Numbered from the stretch's first letter, positions 34,610 through 46,412 are shown. The stretch is DNA of 64,000 bases from Allopusillimonas ginsengisoli (GCA_005239165.1 RAPG01000006.1:1-64000), one strand, 5' to 3'. Notes: generated by a model not told the origin, from the letters alone. Made by a program: numbers and translations.

Positions 34610-34635
34610 AAACGGGGCCCATATGAGCCCCGTTT
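34610..34635 (-). terminator. Hairpin after rpoD
   Basis: AAACGGGG (34610-34617) pairs with CCCCGTTT (34628-34635) with further pairing inward. It lies between the rpoD stop (34660) and the pxpA start (34572), both on the - strand. The T run is short. Confidence 0.55.
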
Positions 34636-34659
34636 ATTTACCTCATCAACACCAACAGA

Positions 34660-36942
34660 CTACTGCCCTTCGAGAAAACTCTTGAGCTTGTCAGCACGAC
34701 TGGGATGGCGCAACTTGCGCAACGCCTTGGCCTCGATCTGGCGAATACGTTCGCGTGTCACGTCAAACTGTTTGCCAACCTCTTCAAGCGTTTGATCTGT
34801 GCTCATTTCGATACCAAAACGCATGCGCAGAACCTTGGCTTCGCGAGGCGTGAGGGAGTCGAGCACCTCTTTGACTACATCGCGCATGGAGCCGTGCAGC
34901 GCCCATTCGGCAGGTGATAACGTGCCGGTATCTTCGATGAAATCGCCCAGATGTGAATCATCATCATCACCGATAGGAGTTTCCATAGAGATGGGCTCCT
35001 TGGCAATTTTGAGGATCTTGCGCACCTTGTCTTCAGGCATATCCATTTTTTGCGCCAGCGTTGCAGGATCGGGTTCAGCACCGGTCTCCTGCAAAATCTG
35101 ACGATTGATACGGTTCATTTTGTTGATGGTTTCAATCATGTGAACCGGAATGCGAATGGTGCGCGCCTGGTCAGCGATTGAGCGTGTAATAGCCTGACGG
35201 ATCCACCACGTGGCATAGGTTGAAAACTTGTAGCCCCGACGGTATTCGAACTTGTCTACTGCCTTCATCAGGCCGATATTGCCTTCCTGGATGAGGTCAA
35301 GAAACTGCAAGCCGCGGTTGGTGTATTTTTTTGCAATGGAAATGACCAGACGCAGATTGGCTTCTGTCATTTCACGTTTGGCTTTACGTGCCTTGGCCTC
35401 GCCCGTTGCCATGCGCTTGTTGACATCTTTGAGGTCTTTAAGCGGCAGGACGACAGCGCGTTGAAGGTCGATAAGCTTTTGCTGCAGTTCTTGTACGGCA
35501 GGAACGTGCCGCTCAAGCGTTTCGGAGTAGGCGTGGCTACCCGCCACTTCTTCGAGCACCCAGCTAAGATTGGTTTCGTTGCCGGGAAATGCCTTGATGA
35601 AATAGGCGCGCGGCATGCCCGCCCTGTCTACACACGTATGCAGTACGGCACGTTCGAGCTTGCGCACTTCACCCACCTGCTCACGCAGGGTATCAGCCAG
35701 TTTTTCAACCATCTTGGCCGTAAAGCGTATACCCATGAGCTCGTTGAGAATCTCTTGCTGGGCCTCAATATAGACAGGCGCCTTATAGCCATCATTCTCG
35801 AACGACTTACGCATTTTTTCGAACCAGACGTCGATCACCTCAAACTTCTTGAGCGCCTTGGTGCGAAGGTACTCGAGCTGCTTGCTGCTCATGCCACCGG
35901 CTGGACCGTCGTCATCGTCATCAGCGCTGACGCCAGCGCCCGCGTACTCTTCGCCGTCTTCATCAACAAGACCATCAACAACTTCATCAATTTGCGCAGC
36001 GCCATCACGCACACGCTTCACATATTGCAGAATTTCGTTGACGGTGGTCGGGCAGGAGGCAATCGCCATGACCATGTGCTTGAGCCCGTCTTCAATGCGC
36101 TTGGCGATTTCGATTTCGCCTTCACGTGTAAGCAGCTCGACCGTGCCCATTTCGCGCATGTACATGCGAACCGGGTCGGTAGTACGGCCAAAATCAGAAT
36201 CAACGGTGGTGAGTGCGGCATCGGCTTCGTCTTCGACGTCGTCATCGCTTGATGCGACCGGAGCGTTATCGCTAAGGAGCAGCGCTTCTGCGTCAGGCGC
36301 CTGATCATAGACCGAAATGCCCATGTCGCTAAAGGTGCTGATGATACCGTCGATCGCCTCGGCGTCAACCAGATCATCAGGCAGATGGTCATTGATTTCA
36401 CCATAGGTAAGATAGCCACGGTCTTTACCCAGCTTGATCAGGATTTTGAGACGATTGCGGCGGGCCTCTTGCTCTTCAGGCGTCAACTGGCTGCGCGCAG
36501 GTGCGTCTTTTTCGCCCTTGGCGCGCTTGCCGCGCTTGGGCAGTGGTTTGAGCTCGGGGATGACCTCGACATTATCGTTATCGTCGTCATTAAAACCGAC
36601 TGAATCGTTATTCGCATTTTTTGCAGGACGCCCCGGACGGCGCCCAGTGGGCACTCTGCCGACAGCCTTGGTCGCGGTTTTCTTGGCCGCCGTTTTCTTG
36701 GCAGCAGCCGGTTCACCCGCTTTGACGGCTGTCTTGCGTGCCGTTTTGGTTGCCGTCTTTTTCGCAGCCGTTTTGGTGGCTGCGGCCTTTTTCGCCGGGG
36801 TTTTGGCGGCGCTGCCTGTCGCGTCAGCGCTGTCCCCTACTTGCACATCTGCCTTGTCAACACCTTTGGTGGCAGCAAGGGATTTCGCTTTTTTGGCTGC
36901 CTTATCGGCAGCTTGAGGGGTGTTACCAGTCACTTTGGTCAT
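34660..36942 (-). CDS. rpoD: RNA polymerase primary sigma factor RpoD (sigma-70)
   Basis: Housekeeping sigma factor of 760 residues that directs RNA polymerase to promoters. Regions are clear: 1.1 near residues 150-230, region 2 '[37 protein letters not shown]', and region 4.2 helix-turn-helix '[30 protein letters not shown]'. The first 130 residues are a lysine/alanine-rich extension ('[18 protein letters not shown]'), longer than in E. coli and typical of betaproteobacterial RpoD. The ATG at 36942 ('MTKVTGNTP') is preferred; an in-frame start at 36999 would add residues with no such character. It follows dnaG by a 224-base gap on the same strand. Confidence 0.97.
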   Translation of the reverse strand: MTKVTGNTPQAADKAAKKAKSLAATKGVDKADVQVGDSADATGSAAKTPAKKAAATKTAAKKTATKTARKTAVKAGEPAAAKKTAAKKTATKAVGRVPTGRRPGRPAKNANNDSVGFNDDDNDNVEVIPELKPLPKRGKRAKGEKDAPARSQLTPEEQEARRNRLKILIKLGKDRGYLTYGEINDHLPDDLVDAEAIDGIISTFSDMGISVYDQAPDAEALLLSDNAPVASSDDDVEDEADAALTTVDSDFGRTTDPVRMYMREMGTVELLTREGEIEIAKRIEDGLKHMVMAIASCPTTVNEILQYVKRVRDGAAQIDEVVDGLVDEDGEEYAGAGVSADDDDDGPAGGMSSKQLEYLRTKALKKFEVIDVWFEKMRKSFENDGYKAPVYIEAQQEILNELMGIRFTAKMVEKLADTLREQVGEVRKLERAVLHTCVDRAGMPRAYFIKAFPGNETNLSWVLEEVAGSHAYSETLERHVPAVQELQQKLIDLQRAVVLPLKDLKDVNKRMATGEAKARKAKREMTEANLRLVISIAKKYTNRGLQFLDLIQEGNIGLMKAVDKFEYRRGYKFSTYATWWIRQAITRSIADQARTIRIPVHMIETINKMNRINRQILQETGAEPDPATLAQKMDMPEDKVRKILKIAKEPISMETPIGDDDDSHLGDFIEDTGTLSPAEWALHGSMRDVVKEVLDSLTPREAKVLRMRFGIEMSTDQTLEEVGKQFDVTRERIRQIEAKALRKLRHPSRADKLKSFLEGQ

Positions 36943-37116
36943 AGTCGCTTCCGTTTTCGCAGACACACAAAGGCGCAGGCCATGCATGCCGCAGGGCAAA
37001 CTTGTTTACGCGCGAACGCTGTCATACCCTGTGCAATACACCGACATGGGCCTGGCTGCTCCGTTTAGGTAACCCGTCCTTGACTTACTTTGTTTGCAAG
37101 GCGAAATGGCAGGCAG

Positions 37117-37140
37117 GCCCGCATGCCTGAGGCTGCGGGC
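37117..37140 (-). terminator. GC-rich hairpin between dnaG and rpoD
   Basis: GCCCGCA (37117-37123) pairs with TGCGGGC (37134-37140), and a GCC/GGC pair closes inside. It lies about 27 bases past the dnaG stop on the - strand. There is no T run, so it may only attenuate read-through into rpoD. Confidence 0.45.
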
Positions 37141-37166
37141 TGGATACAACTAATTCGCGAAACTCT

Positions 37167-39137
37167 CTATTTTACAGTACTTTGACGTGTCGAATTGTTT
37201 TGCAATAAAGCAATCCGGCGCGTCAATTCTTGATACCTCTTGCGCGACATTTCATCTTTAAGCCCAGCATCAATCAACGCTGACTGCTCCGCCTTTATGG
37301 CCTCGAGCTCAATACGATGCATGGCGTCGTTCCATTCAGCCTGAGGGTCGGGCAACTCTTCGCCCAGTAGTTCAGGTGTAAGCGATATGAGCACGGCAGC
37401 AAGATCCGAACCCGGATCTGCAGCCTGCAACAATGCTCCCGCATGGCGTGCGCCGCTTAGGTTTGCAAGAGTGATCAGATCTCTTACCAATACCAGATGG
37501 GGGCCATTCTCCAGAATTTCAAGCTGCTGATCGCCAAGGCTGCTGACAAGCTCGGGATGGGCCAACAGAAGGCGTAACAGTCGCTTGGCCAACGGCGTGA
37601 CCATACGCGACGTGCTCGTCTTGCGATTGCGTCCAGCTCTTGCCTGCGGCACCCGTGGCGCGTCATTGAAATAAGAAAGACTGGCTTCCGCCTCGTAGCC
37701 GCCGTCCTCCATGAACCCTGGGGGCTCGTCATACCCGCCACTGCCGGTATCACGCGGCAATGCAACACTATTGTGGGCGGATTCTGGTGCCTCCCACGAC
37801 CTGCCCGCAGCCATGTGGCCTGACGGTGCACCCGGCGCCGGATCTGGCATGTCGCGCAACATCTCAGCCAGCTCTTCGGGAGTCAGTTGCACCATTCGGG
37901 CAAACTCGCGCTCGATCTGCAAACGCAAGGTACTCTCTGGCAGCAAAGAAAGCAGTGGCTTAGCCTCATGTACACATGCCGCCCGGCCTTCTGCCTCATT
38001 CATGGCGTGATGCGAAGCCAGTTCTTCAAGCATGAATCGCGACAAGGGTGCGGCCTCGTTGGCTGATGCCCGAAACGCGTCTGCACCATAGGCCCGTATA
38101 TACGAGTCAGGATCATGTTCAGAAGGCAAAAACAGAAAACGCATCGACACGTCGTCACGCACCATGGGCAAGCATGTGTTCAATGCCCGCCATGCCGCCT
38201 TGCGCCCCGCTTTGTCGCCATCGAAACTAAATACAATCTTGTTACTGACACGCAACAGCTTCTGGATATGAAACGGGGTTGTTGAGGTGCCCAGTGTTGC
38301 TACGGCGTTACACAAGCCATGCTGAGCCAGACCGACCACATCCATATAGCCCTCAACCACCAGCACATAGCCTTCCGATCGTATACCTGACCGCCCTTCC
38401 CATAAACCGTAGAGCTCGTGCCCCTTGGAAAACAGGCTGGTCTCAGGCGAATTCAGGTACTTGGGCTCGCCTTTTTGAATAAGACGGCCACCAAAACCTA
38501 TCAGGCTTCCCCGCGTATTGCGTATGGGAAACATGATGCGTTCACGAAAACGATCGTAGCGACGGCCGTCTTCTGCTTCGATAACCAGGCCTGACTCAAC
38601 CAGAATCGCTTCTTCGTACTTGGGAAACACCGTCGCCAGACCGCGGCGGTCAGTTCCCGACCAGCCCAGACCAAACTTTGCCGCTGTCTCGCCGGTAAGA
38701 CCTCGTTGTTTCAGATAACGAATAGCCTGCTGCGAACCCTTGAGTTCACGCAGATAATGCGCCTGCGCCATATCCAGCACCTGCTGGTGACGCGACACTT
38801 CTTGCTTTCGACGACTATCGGCAGCACGCTGCTTAGGACTGCGTGGTTCTTCAGGCACAGTCATGCCCGCACTGGCAGCCAGAGACCGGACAGCTTCAGG
38901 AAAACTGGCCCCGGTATGCTCCATGAGAAAGCTTATGGCGCTGCCATGAGCTCCGCAACCAAAGCAGTGATAAAACTGCTTGGTAGGACTAACGGTGAAT
39001 GAAGGGGATTTTTCGTTGTGAAAAGGGCACAAGCCAAGTAAATTGGCTCCGCCCTTGCGCAGCTGTACATATCGCCCGACGACGTCAACTACATCGACAC
39101 GGGCGAGCAGATCCTGAACAAATGACTCAGGGATCAA
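37167..39137 (-). CDS. dnaG: DNA primase DnaG
   Basis: Primase of 656 residues that lays RNA primers at replication forks. The N-terminal zinc ribbon is 'CPFHNEKSPSFTVSPTKQFYHCFGCG' (CxxH and CxxC). The TOPRIM catalytic core has 'VLVVEGYMDVVGLAQHG' and 'VFSFDGDKAGRKAAWRAL', with the acidic triad. The C-terminal helicase-binding part is joined by a long Gly/Pro-rich linker near residues 430-520. The start is a TTG at 39135-39137 that abuts the rpsU stop, with no separate ribosome binding site, so translation probably reinitiates after rpsU. The rpsU-dnaG-rpoD order is the classic macromolecular synthesis unit. Confidence 0.97.
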   Translation of the reverse strand: MIPESFVQDLLARVDVVDVVGRYVQLRKGGANLLGLCPFHNEKSPSFTVSPTKQFYHCFGCGAHGSAISFLMEHTGASFPEAVRSLAASAGMTVPEEPRSPKQRAADSRRKQEVSRHQQVLDMAQAHYLRELKGSQQAIRYLKQRGLTGETAAKFGLGWSGTDRRGLATVFPKYEEAILVESGLVIEAEDGRRYDRFRERIMFPIRNTRGSLIGFGGRLIQKGEPKYLNSPETSLFSKGHELYGLWEGRSGIRSEGYVLVVEGYMDVVGLAQHGLCNAVATLGTSTTPFHIQKLLRVSNKIVFSFDGDKAGRKAAWRALNTCLPMVRDDVSMRFLFLPSEHDPDSYIRAYGADAFRASANEAAPLSRFMLEELASHHAMNEAEGRAACVHEAKPLLSLLPESTLRLQIEREFARMVQLTPEELAEMLRDMPDPAPGAPSGHMAAGRSWEAPESAHNSVALPRDTGSGGYDEPPGFMEDGGYEAEASLSYFNDAPRVPQARAGRNRKTSTSRMVTPLAKRLLRLLLAHPELVSSLGDQQLEILENGPHLVLVRDLITLANLSGARHAGALLQAADPGSDLAAVLISLTPELLGEELPDPQAEWNDAMHRIELEAIKAEQSALIDAGLKDEMSRKRYQELTRRIALLQNNSTRQSTVK

Positions 39138-39350
39138 TCAATACATACGCGGAGGCAGTTGTTGGCTGCGAATGCGTTTGTAGTGGCGCTTGACTGCGGC
39201 GGCGTGCTTGCGCTTACGCTCAGCCGTAGGCTTTTCGTAGAATTCGCGCGAACGCAACTCGGTCAGCAGACCGTTTTTTTCGATAGTGCGCTTGAAACGG
39301 CGCAGAGCGGCTTCAAACGGCTCGTTTTCTTTCAGACGAACAATAGGCAT
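39138..39350 (-). CDS. rpsU: 30S ribosomal protein S21
   Basis: Ribosomal protein of 70 residues, of normal length: '[63 protein letters not shown]'. It is rich in Arg and Lys and joins the 30S subunit near the Shine-Dalgarno helix. The stop codon directly precedes the dnaG start. It is the first gene of the rpsU-dnaG-rpoD unit. Confidence 0.97.
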   Translation of the reverse strand: MPIVRLKENEPFEAALRRFKRTIEKNGLLTELRSREFYEKPTAERKRKHAAAVKRHYKRIRSQQLPPRMY

Positions 39351-39435
39351 GTAATCTTGCGCCTTGCAGGTTAATTATTAACGGGGTAAACGACAACCAA
39401 GGAGTTTAGCATGAAATGGCCTTAAACGGGCGCAT

Positions 39436-39978
39436 TCAGTTGCTTTGGCCCTTGCGCACCCATGACTCTAGCTGGTGCGGACGAATACTGTCGTAGTCTT
39501 CAAAGGGTTGATGAATCCAGGGATTGGTGGGCAATTTTTCGACAAAATAGTCAGGAATTGCCTGTGAATGCCCCTTCCACCACAGTACTCCGGTACGCAT
39601 CTCTGTGATGGCAGGAAACTGTGTCACTAAATGATCACGCACGCGCCGAAAAGTAAGCCCTGTATCGACCATGTCGTCTACAAGCAACACTTTACCATCG
39701 AGCGTACCGCGCGTGATTGTGATGAACTGAGCAATGTCCAATTCACCTTGCTGGGTGCCGGCGGCCTCACGATAACTGCTGGTAGCCAGTATGCCCAGAG
39801 GTACATCATAGATACGGGACAGAACATCACCCACCCGCACCCCGCCACGCGCAAGACAGAGAATTTTATCAAATTGCCAGCCTGACTCGTGTACCAGCAA
39901 TGCCAGTTGCTCGATACAACGGTGATATTGATCCCAACTGACCCAGTGGTCGCGTTCTGTGCTTGGTTGCGGGGCCAT
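39436..39978 (-). CDS. Phosphoribosyltransferase (xanthine/hypoxanthine-type)
   Basis: Purine phosphoribosyltransferase-like enzyme of about 180 residues. The PRPP-binding loop is 'KVLLVDDMVDTGLT' (residues about 95-108) and 'ILCLARGGVRVGDVLSRIYDVPLGIL' is the first PPi loop region. 'WIHQPFEDYDSIRPHQLESW' at the C-terminus resembles xanthine-guanine phosphoribosyltransferases. The ATG at 39978 is preferred with GGAAA about 8 bases upstream; an in-frame start at 40074 is too far. The base it uses is uncertain. It lies downstream of purA on the same strand, fitting a purine salvage and synthesis context. Confidence 0.88.
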   Translation of the reverse strand: MAPQPSTERDHWVSWDQYHRCIEQLALLVHESGWQFDKILCLARGGVRVGDVLSRIYDVPLGILATSSYREAAGTQQGELDIAQFITITRGTLDGKVLLVDDMVDTGLTFRRVRDHLVTQFPAITEMRTGVLWWKGHSQAIPDYFVEKLPTNPWIHQPFEDYDSIRPHQLESWVRKGQSN

Positions 39979-40087
39979 GGCAGTTATTTCCAAAGTGTTT
40001 GCAAGGCCGTAATCATAAACCTGTATGGCTTGCGAGAAAAGCCACGGACACCGCCGGGGCGTCCGTATCAGCAATTAACCGTGTCGC

Positions 40088-41467
<1,380 letters not shown>

Positions 41468-42634
41468 CTATCCGTGTATCGCCCTTATCGTCCATACTCC
41501 GTTTTCCAGGATCAACTCACGATCGACGGAGAACTCATCCAGCCTGGGCGGCTGACCAGGCAACATTTGCACTACGATCTCGCCCTTTGCCCGCAAATCG
41601 CGCAAGGCGTCGGCGAGCGCGGCATCAGTACCCCAGGGAGCCCGAATTGCCTTAGCAACGGGCGCAGGCGGCAGCCCTTCTGAAAGTTTGCGCAAATCAA
41701 GACTAAAGCCAGTGGCCGGGCGAACACGCCCAAACGCACGCCCTACTCCGTCGTACCTGCCACCTCGTACCAGCGCGTCGTGCCACCCATTCGCGTATAT
41801 GGAAAAAACCACGCCAGAGTGGTAGCCGTAGCCACTACCCATATCGGCGAGATCCACACTGAAATCATGCCCCGGTAATGCCTGGACCAATGTCTGAAGT
41901 TCGCTCAACGCAGCCCCCAGAGCCGGAATGCCCGGCAGCACGTCACGAGCCCTGGCAATTACGCTGGTATCGCCATACAGCGTAGTAAGTGTGACCAGCG
42001 CCTGAACGGTGTCAGGCCTGACGTCCGGGTATCGCTGAGCCAGCGTGACTATAGCTGGCACCTCTTTGATGCTGAGCAGCTCAATGATCTCTTGAGCAGC
42101 GTCAGCAAGTGCGGGATCAGCATCAATAATAGCGCGCGACACACCAGGATGATTGAGGTCAACGCGTGCCATTTGAACACCAGCACGCCTGACGCTTTCA
42201 AGCGCAAGCTCGATGATCTGGATGTCAGCCTCAACCCCCGCATGCCCGAAAACCTCGGCGCCGATTTGCAGCAACTCTCGGTCGGAAAGCAAGCCGGCGG
42301 GTTTGGCATGCAGAACAGATCCACAATAGCACAGACGCGTGACACCTTCGCGATTGAGCAAATGAGCATCAATGCGTGATACCTGCGGCGTCATGTCTGC
42401 GCGTACCCCAAGGGTACGGCCAGAAAGCTGATCGATGAGTTTGCACGTACGAAGGCTGAGATCGCCTCCGCCAGCCGACAGCAGCGACTCGAGGTACTCG
42501 ACCAAAGGCGGGGCGACGAGCTCGAAGCCATAAGTACGGTACAAATCAAGCAGCGTGCGGCGCAATTCTTCAACGCGTCGCGCTTCTGCCGGCAGAATAT
42601 CGGCCAGACTTTCTGGTAACAACCAAGTGGACAT
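41468..42634 (-). CDS. hisZ: ATP phosphoribosyltransferase regulatory subunit HisZ
   Basis: Protein of 388 residues related to the histidyl-tRNA synthetase core, needed with short-form HisG for the first step of histidine synthesis. '[49 protein letters not shown]' and '[15 protein letters not shown]' identify it. The tRNA anticodon domain is missing, as expected for HisZ. The ATG at 42634 ('[10 protein letters not shown]') is preferred. hisG is not in the window. A terminator hairpin lies upstream, separating it from hflC, so it probably has its own promoter. Confidence 0.95.
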   Translation of the reverse strand: MSTWLLPESLADILPAEARRVEELRRTLLDLYRTYGFELVAPPLVEYLESLLSAGGGDLSLRTCKLIDQLSGRTLGVRADMTPQVSRIDAHLLNREGVTRLCYCGSVLHAKPAGLLSDRELLQIGAEVFGHAGVEADIQIIELALESVRRAGVQMARVDLNHPGVSRAIIDADPALADAAQEIIELLSIKEVPAIVTLAQRYPDVRPDTVQALVTLTTLYGDTSVIARARDVLPGIPALGAALSELQTLVQALPGHDFSVDLADMGSGYGYHSGVVFSIYANGWHDALVRGGRYDGVGRAFGRVRPATGFSLDLRKLSEGLPPAPVAKAIRAPWGTDAALADALRDLRAKGEIVVQMLPGQPPRLDEFSVDRELILENGVWTIRAIHG

Positions 42635-42664
42635 TGTTAAATCTTGAGTATTCGGTGCGAGCCA

Positions 42665-42704
42665 AACAAAAAGCGACCTGGGGCGTAAGCCCGCCAAGTC
42701 GCTT
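42665..42704 (-). terminator. Rho-independent terminator between hflC and hisZ
   Basis: On the - strand AAGCGAC (42704-42698) pairs with GTCGCTT (42677-42671), with further pairing GGC/GCC inside, then TTTTTGTTT follows. It ends the hfq-hflX-hflK-hflC transcript before hisZ. Confidence 0.8.
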
Positions 42705-42805
42705 GCGGAAAAGGGTAAACAAAAACTTACGCGTTAGTATAAACGAAGTGACGCCTTAAGTGAAACAGGGCCAGTAATGGCCCCGTCTCGTTAAGTACGC
42801 CCAAG

Positions 42806-43699
42806 TTATGGCGTGGCTGGCGCCGGCTGCTCGCCCGCAGGTGAGTTCCAGTATTTGAAGAACTCAGATTTGGGGCTAAGCACCAAGGTGTCTTTGCTGC
42901 CAGAGAACGCAGCGCGATACCCTTCCAGACTCTTGTACAGGCCAAAGAAGTCAGGATTTTTACCGTAGGCTGCTGAGTAAATGCCAGCTGCCTTGGCATC
43001 ACCCTCACCCTTGATTTTCTGAGATTCGGCGTAAGCCTGGGCGATGAGCTCCTGACGTTCACGATCAGCCTGGGCACGAATACGCTCGCTGTCGGCACCA
43101 CCCGTCGCACGAAGCCGGTTGGCCTCTTGCTTGCGCTCGGCTTCCATGCGCCGATAAACCGATTCGGAAATCTCGGGGGCAAAATCAATGCGGCGCAGAC
43201 GGACGTCGGTCACGTGAACACCGAGCGGCTCAGCACGACGTGCGACGTTCTCGAGAATCTCGCGCATGATGTCATCACGCTGAGTGGCGACAACTTCCTT
43301 GACTGTACGAACGTTCACCGATGCGTTCAAGGCATCACGAATCTGTGCCGTCAAACGCTCAACAGCGGCCCGTTCATTGGCGCCAAACGTCACGTAAAAG
43401 AGCCGGGGATCATCAATGCGCCACTTGACGTAGGAATCGATGAGCAGGTTTTTCTTTTCGGCCGTCTGGATACGTTCGGGATCATTGTTTTCAATGGTCT
43501 GCAGACGCTTATCAAGGCGCACCACATTCTCGAACGGCGGCGGAAACTTAAAATAGAGACCAGGCTCGGTGATGGTGTCGCGTACTTCGCCCAGAGCAAA
43601 CAGCAGGGCCGCGTCACGCTCGCGGACAACAAAAACACAAGAAGAAAGTACGGCCAGGACAATGACCAGGCCTACCAAAGCGGGAAAAAATCGTTGCAT
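42806..43699 (-). CDS. hflC: HflC protease modulator
   Basis: Membrane SPFH-domain protein of 297 residues. One N-terminal helix ('FFPALVGLVIVLAVLSSCVFVV') is followed by the prohibitin-like domain, with 'GEVRDTITEPGLYFKFPPPFENVVRLDKRL' and 'RDDIMREILENVARRAEPLGVHVTDVRLRRIDFAPEISESVYRRMEAER'. With HflK it forms a cage around the FtsH protease and modulates membrane protein quality control. AGGAGG lies seven bases before the ATG, and the start follows the hflK stop by nine bases. Confidence 0.96.
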   Translation of the reverse strand: MQRFFPALVGLVIVLAVLSSCVFVVRERDAALLFALGEVRDTITEPGLYFKFPPPFENVVRLDKRLQTIENNDPERIQTAEKKNLLIDSYVKWRIDDPRLFYVTFGANERAAVERLTAQIRDALNASVNVRTVKEVVATQRDDIMREILENVARRAEPLGVHVTDVRLRRIDFAPEISESVYRRMEAERKQEANRLRATGGADSERIRAQADRERQELIAQAYAESQKIKGEGDAKAAGIYSAAYGKNPDFFGLYKSLEGYRAAFSGSKDTLVLSPKSEFFKYWNSPAGEQPAPATP

Positions 43700-43708
43700 A
43701 CGGGCCTC

Positions 43709-45031
43709 CTAGCGCGAATACGGATTCACTGAGAGTGATTTGGCCGGTGTGTTGCCGGTACTGCCCGAAGCACGGTTACTACCCGCTGCCTGACTCGACG
43801 ACGAGGAGGGTGAAGATGACTGCGTGGCGGCTGCGGCTGCAGACGTGGTCTCGGCTGAACCACTGCTGCTGGCGTTGTCCCCACGCGCAACCTGACCCAT
43901 AATTTTGTCAAGAGGCAGATACAGCATGTTGCTGCTGGCTTGAGAGTCAATCATGATTTTGCTGCTGTTCTCGAGAATTTGACGCATGGTCGACAAATAG
44001 AGCCGCTGACGCGTTATTTCGGGTGCGGCGGCATATTCGGCTTCAATGCTGGTAAAGCGTGAAGTATCACCAGTAGCGTCACCAATAACCATGGCCCGGT
44101 AACCTTCGGCATCCTGGATCATGCGGGCTACCTGACCTTGCGCCTCGGGCAAGACCTTGTTGGCGTAAGCATTACCTTCGTTGATTTGACGTTCGCGGTC
44201 TTGACCAGCCTTGACGGCGTCATCAAACGCAGCCTGAACCTGCTCCGGAGGTTGCACGTTCTGAATGGCTACGGTGCTGATCTGTATACCGGTTTGGTAG
44301 CGATCAAGAATACGTTGCGCCAGACTTTGCACTTCGGATGCTACCTCGGTACGCCCCGAATACAGAACGAAATCCATGGGCTTCTTGCCTACGATTTCGC
44401 GCATGGCGGTTTCAGCAGACTGACGCACCGACTCATCGGGCTGGCTGGTCTTGAAAAGATAGTCGGGCGCGCCTTCAGGCATCAGACGATACTGCACCAC
44501 AAATTGCAGGTCGACGATATTTTCATCGGTGGTGAGCATAAGTGACTCTTCTGGCACCTTATTGCGTGCGGTGCCCCGGAAACCCACTTCGAAGGTACGC
44601 AATTGTGAAATGTTGACCATTTCGTGCGCTTCGATTGGATATGGCATACGCCACTGCAGGCCCGGGTTCAGCGTTTTGGTGTATTTGCCGAACTTGGTAA
44701 CTACAGCCACCTGCCCCTCTTGGACAATCATGAAGCCACTGGCGAGCCAGAGGCCAAGAATAATGGCGACGATGAACAGAATAAATTTGGGCGAACCTTT
44801 GGGCATCTGCATGCCACCGCCGGGCGAACCGGGGCCACCACCAAAATTACCGCCACGCTTGGGCTTGCGACCAAACAGCGAACCCAGGCGATTATTGAAG
44901 TCACGCCAGACCTCGTCGAGATCGGGAGGACCTTCTTTATTGCCAGGTCTGCGAGGAGGCTCAGCATCATTATTGTTGCCACGCCCCCAACCGGGATCAT
45001 TCAGATTGTAGATTTTCGATAGTAAGCGCAT
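43709..45031 (-). CDS. hflK: HflK protease modulator
   Basis: Membrane SPFH protein of 440 residues and partner of HflC. The glycine/proline-rich N-terminus ('DPGWGRGNNNDAEPPRRPGNKEGPPDLDEVWRDF') is typical. One helix ('FILFIVAIILGLWLASGFMIV') precedes the band-7 domain 'GQVAVVTKFGKYTKTLNPGLQWRMPYPIEAHEMVN'. The C-terminal 90 residues are Ser/Ala-rich and low in complexity. The ATG at 45031 ('MRLLSKIYNLNDPGWGRG') overlaps the hflX end by 35 bases, so the two genes are coupled. Confidence 0.96.
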   Translation of the reverse strand: MRLLSKIYNLNDPGWGRGNNNDAEPPRRPGNKEGPPDLDEVWRDFNNRLGSLFGRKPKRGGNFGGGPGSPGGGMQMPKGSPKFILFIVAIILGLWLASGFMIVQEGQVAVVTKFGKYTKTLNPGLQWRMPYPIEAHEMVNISQLRTFEVGFRGTARNKVPEESLMLTTDENIVDLQFVVQYRLMPEGAPDYLFKTSQPDESVRQSAETAMREIVGKKPMDFVLYSGRTEVASEVQSLAQRILDRYQTGIQISTVAIQNVQPPEQVQAAFDDAVKAGQDRERQINEGNAYANKVLPEAQGQVARMIQDAEGYRAMVIGDATGDTSRFTSIEAEYAAAPEITRQRLYLSTMRQILENSSKIMIDSQASSNMLYLPLDKIMGQVARGDNASSSGSAETTSAAAAATQSSSPSSSSSQAAGSNRASGSTGNTPAKSLSVNPYSR

Positions 45032-46103
45032 TGTTTCCTGCGATATGACCTGTTTCAACAATTGCCTCGCGCAAACCGTCCAGCCCAAGACGATTGAGGG
45101 CGCCGACAAAAACTCGTGCAATCGTACCATGTTCGTCGCGTTCTACACGGGGTTCATACCCTGCCATGTCGATTTTGTTATACACGAGTATGCGCGGAAC
45201 TTCATCGGCGCCGATATCGGTCAACACTTTATTGACTTCCATCACTTGTTCATCTCGCTGAGGACTAGAAGCGTCGACAACATGCAAGAGCAAGTCGGCC
45301 TGTACGGTTTCTTCGAGCGTGGCGCGAAAAGCTGCAATGAGAGTGGGTGGCAGATCACGTATGAAGCCCACGGTATCAGAAATAACCACCTGACCTGCGC
45401 CTTCGATCCAGACGCGTCGGGTTGTTGTGTCAAGTGTGGCAAACAACTGGTCGGCCGCATAGGCGTCTGCCCGCGTGAGTGCATTAAAGAGCGTTGATTT
45501 TCCGGCGTTGGTATAGCCCACGAGTGACACCGACAACGTGTTGCCCCGTGCTCGCGCACGTCGCTGCGTAGTGCGTTGGCGCTGCAAGCGGTCAAGACGC
45601 GATCGCAACAGCTTTACGCGGTCACCAATCATACGGCGATCGAGTTCAATTTGCGCCTCGCCGGGCCCGCGCATACCGATACCGCCCTGCTGCCGCTCCA
45701 GGTGAGTCCACATGCGGGTAAGGCGGGAGGACAGATGCTGTAGCTGAGCAAGCTCTACCTGCAGTTTGCCCTCATGACTTTGGGCACGCAGGGCAAAAAT
45801 ATCGAGAATCAGCGTAACGCGGTCGACTACCCTGCGTTTGAACTTGCGCTCGAGGTTGCGCTGCTGCGCAGGCGACAAGGGCTGGTCGAACAGGATGACT
45901 TCGGCGTCACCTTCATCTGCCAGCAGTGCCGCCTCATCGGCCTTGCCGGAGCCAATAAAATGCTTGGAATCAGGACGGGCGCGCCGCGCCACTACGGTGC
46001 CTATGATGTCGGCGCCTGCCCCTCTGGCAAGCATGAGAAATTCTTCAACATGAGCCTCATAATCGAGCTCACCAAGATCGACACTAACGACAAGTGCCTT
46101 CAT
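44997..46103 (-). CDS. hflX: GTPase HflX
   Basis: Ribosome-associated GTPase of 368 residues that rescues stalled or heat-damaged ribosomes. The N-terminal HflX domain ends in 'GMRGPGEAQIELDRRMIGDRVKLLRSRLDRLQRQRTTQRRARA'. The G domain has Walker A 'GYTNAGKSTLFN', G3 'DTVGFIRDLPPTLIAAFRATLEE' and G4 'NKIDM'. It lies between hfq and hflK on the same strand. The stop falls inside the hflK start region. A hairpin lies just upstream of its start, at the hfq end. Confidence 0.96.
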   Translation of the reverse strand: MKALVVSVDLGELDYEAHVEEFLMLARGAGADIIGTVVARRARPDSKHFIGSGKADEAALLADEGDAEVILFDQPLSPAQQRNLERKFKRRVVDRVTLILDIFALRAQSHEGKLQVELAQLQHLSSRLTRMWTHLERQQGGIGMRGPGEAQIELDRRMIGDRVKLLRSRLDRLQRQRTTQRRARARGNTLSVSLVGYTNAGKSTLFNALTRADAYAADQLFATLDTTTRRVWIEGAGQVVISDTVGFIRDLPPTLIAAFRATLEETVQADLLLHVVDASSPQRDEQVMEVNKVLTDIGADEVPRILVYNKIDMAGYEPRVERDEHGTIARVFVGALNRLGLDGLREAIVETGHIAGNNALTIENLQSE

Positions 46104-46123
46104 GGCTGTTGTGCAAACGAAAT

Positions 46124-46151
46124 ACCCGCCGAAGCTGAACGCACGGCGGGT
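46124..46151 (-). terminator. Hairpin between hfq and hflX
   Basis: ACCCGCCG (46124-46131) pairs with CGGCGGGT (46144-46151). It is followed on the - strand by ATTTCGTTTG. It probably attenuates read-through from hfq into hflX, giving more Hfq than HflX. Confidence 0.55.
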
Positions 46152-46175
46152 GTTTCGGTACCAAGGTGGAGAAAG

Positions 46176-46412
46176 TTATTCAGCAGAGTCATCTACTTGA
46201 AAATTGACGGGGCGCGCGGGCACGACCGTCGAAATTGCGTGTTTGTACACCATTTGGGTTACGGTATTGCGTAGAAGCACGACGTACTGATCGAAAGACT
46301 CAACCTGCCCCTGCAGTTTGATACCGTTGACCAGATAAATGGATACGGGTACGTGATCTTTGCGTAGGGCGTTTAGGAATGGATCTTGTAGTGTTTGCCC
46401 TTTGTTGCTCAT
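46176..46412 (-). CDS. hfq: RNA chaperone Hfq
   Basis: Protein of 78 residues that forms a hexamer and pairs small RNAs with mRNAs. Sm1 is '[27 protein letters not shown]' and Sm2 is '[16 protein letters not shown]' with the conserved 'YKHAIST'. The C-terminal tail is short, as in many betaproteobacteria. It is the first gene of the hfq-hflX-hflK-hflC set, separated from hisC by 119 bases that probably hold its promoter. Confidence 0.97.
   Translation of the reverse strand: MSNKGQTLQDPFLNALRKDHVPVSIYLVNGIKLQGQVESFDQYVVLLRNTVTQMVYKHAISTVVPARPVNFQVDDSAE

Noticed and set aside
35461..36252. A 263-codon + strand open frame opposite rpoD
   Set aside because: It is antisense to a well-conserved essential gene and its product has no recognisable motif.
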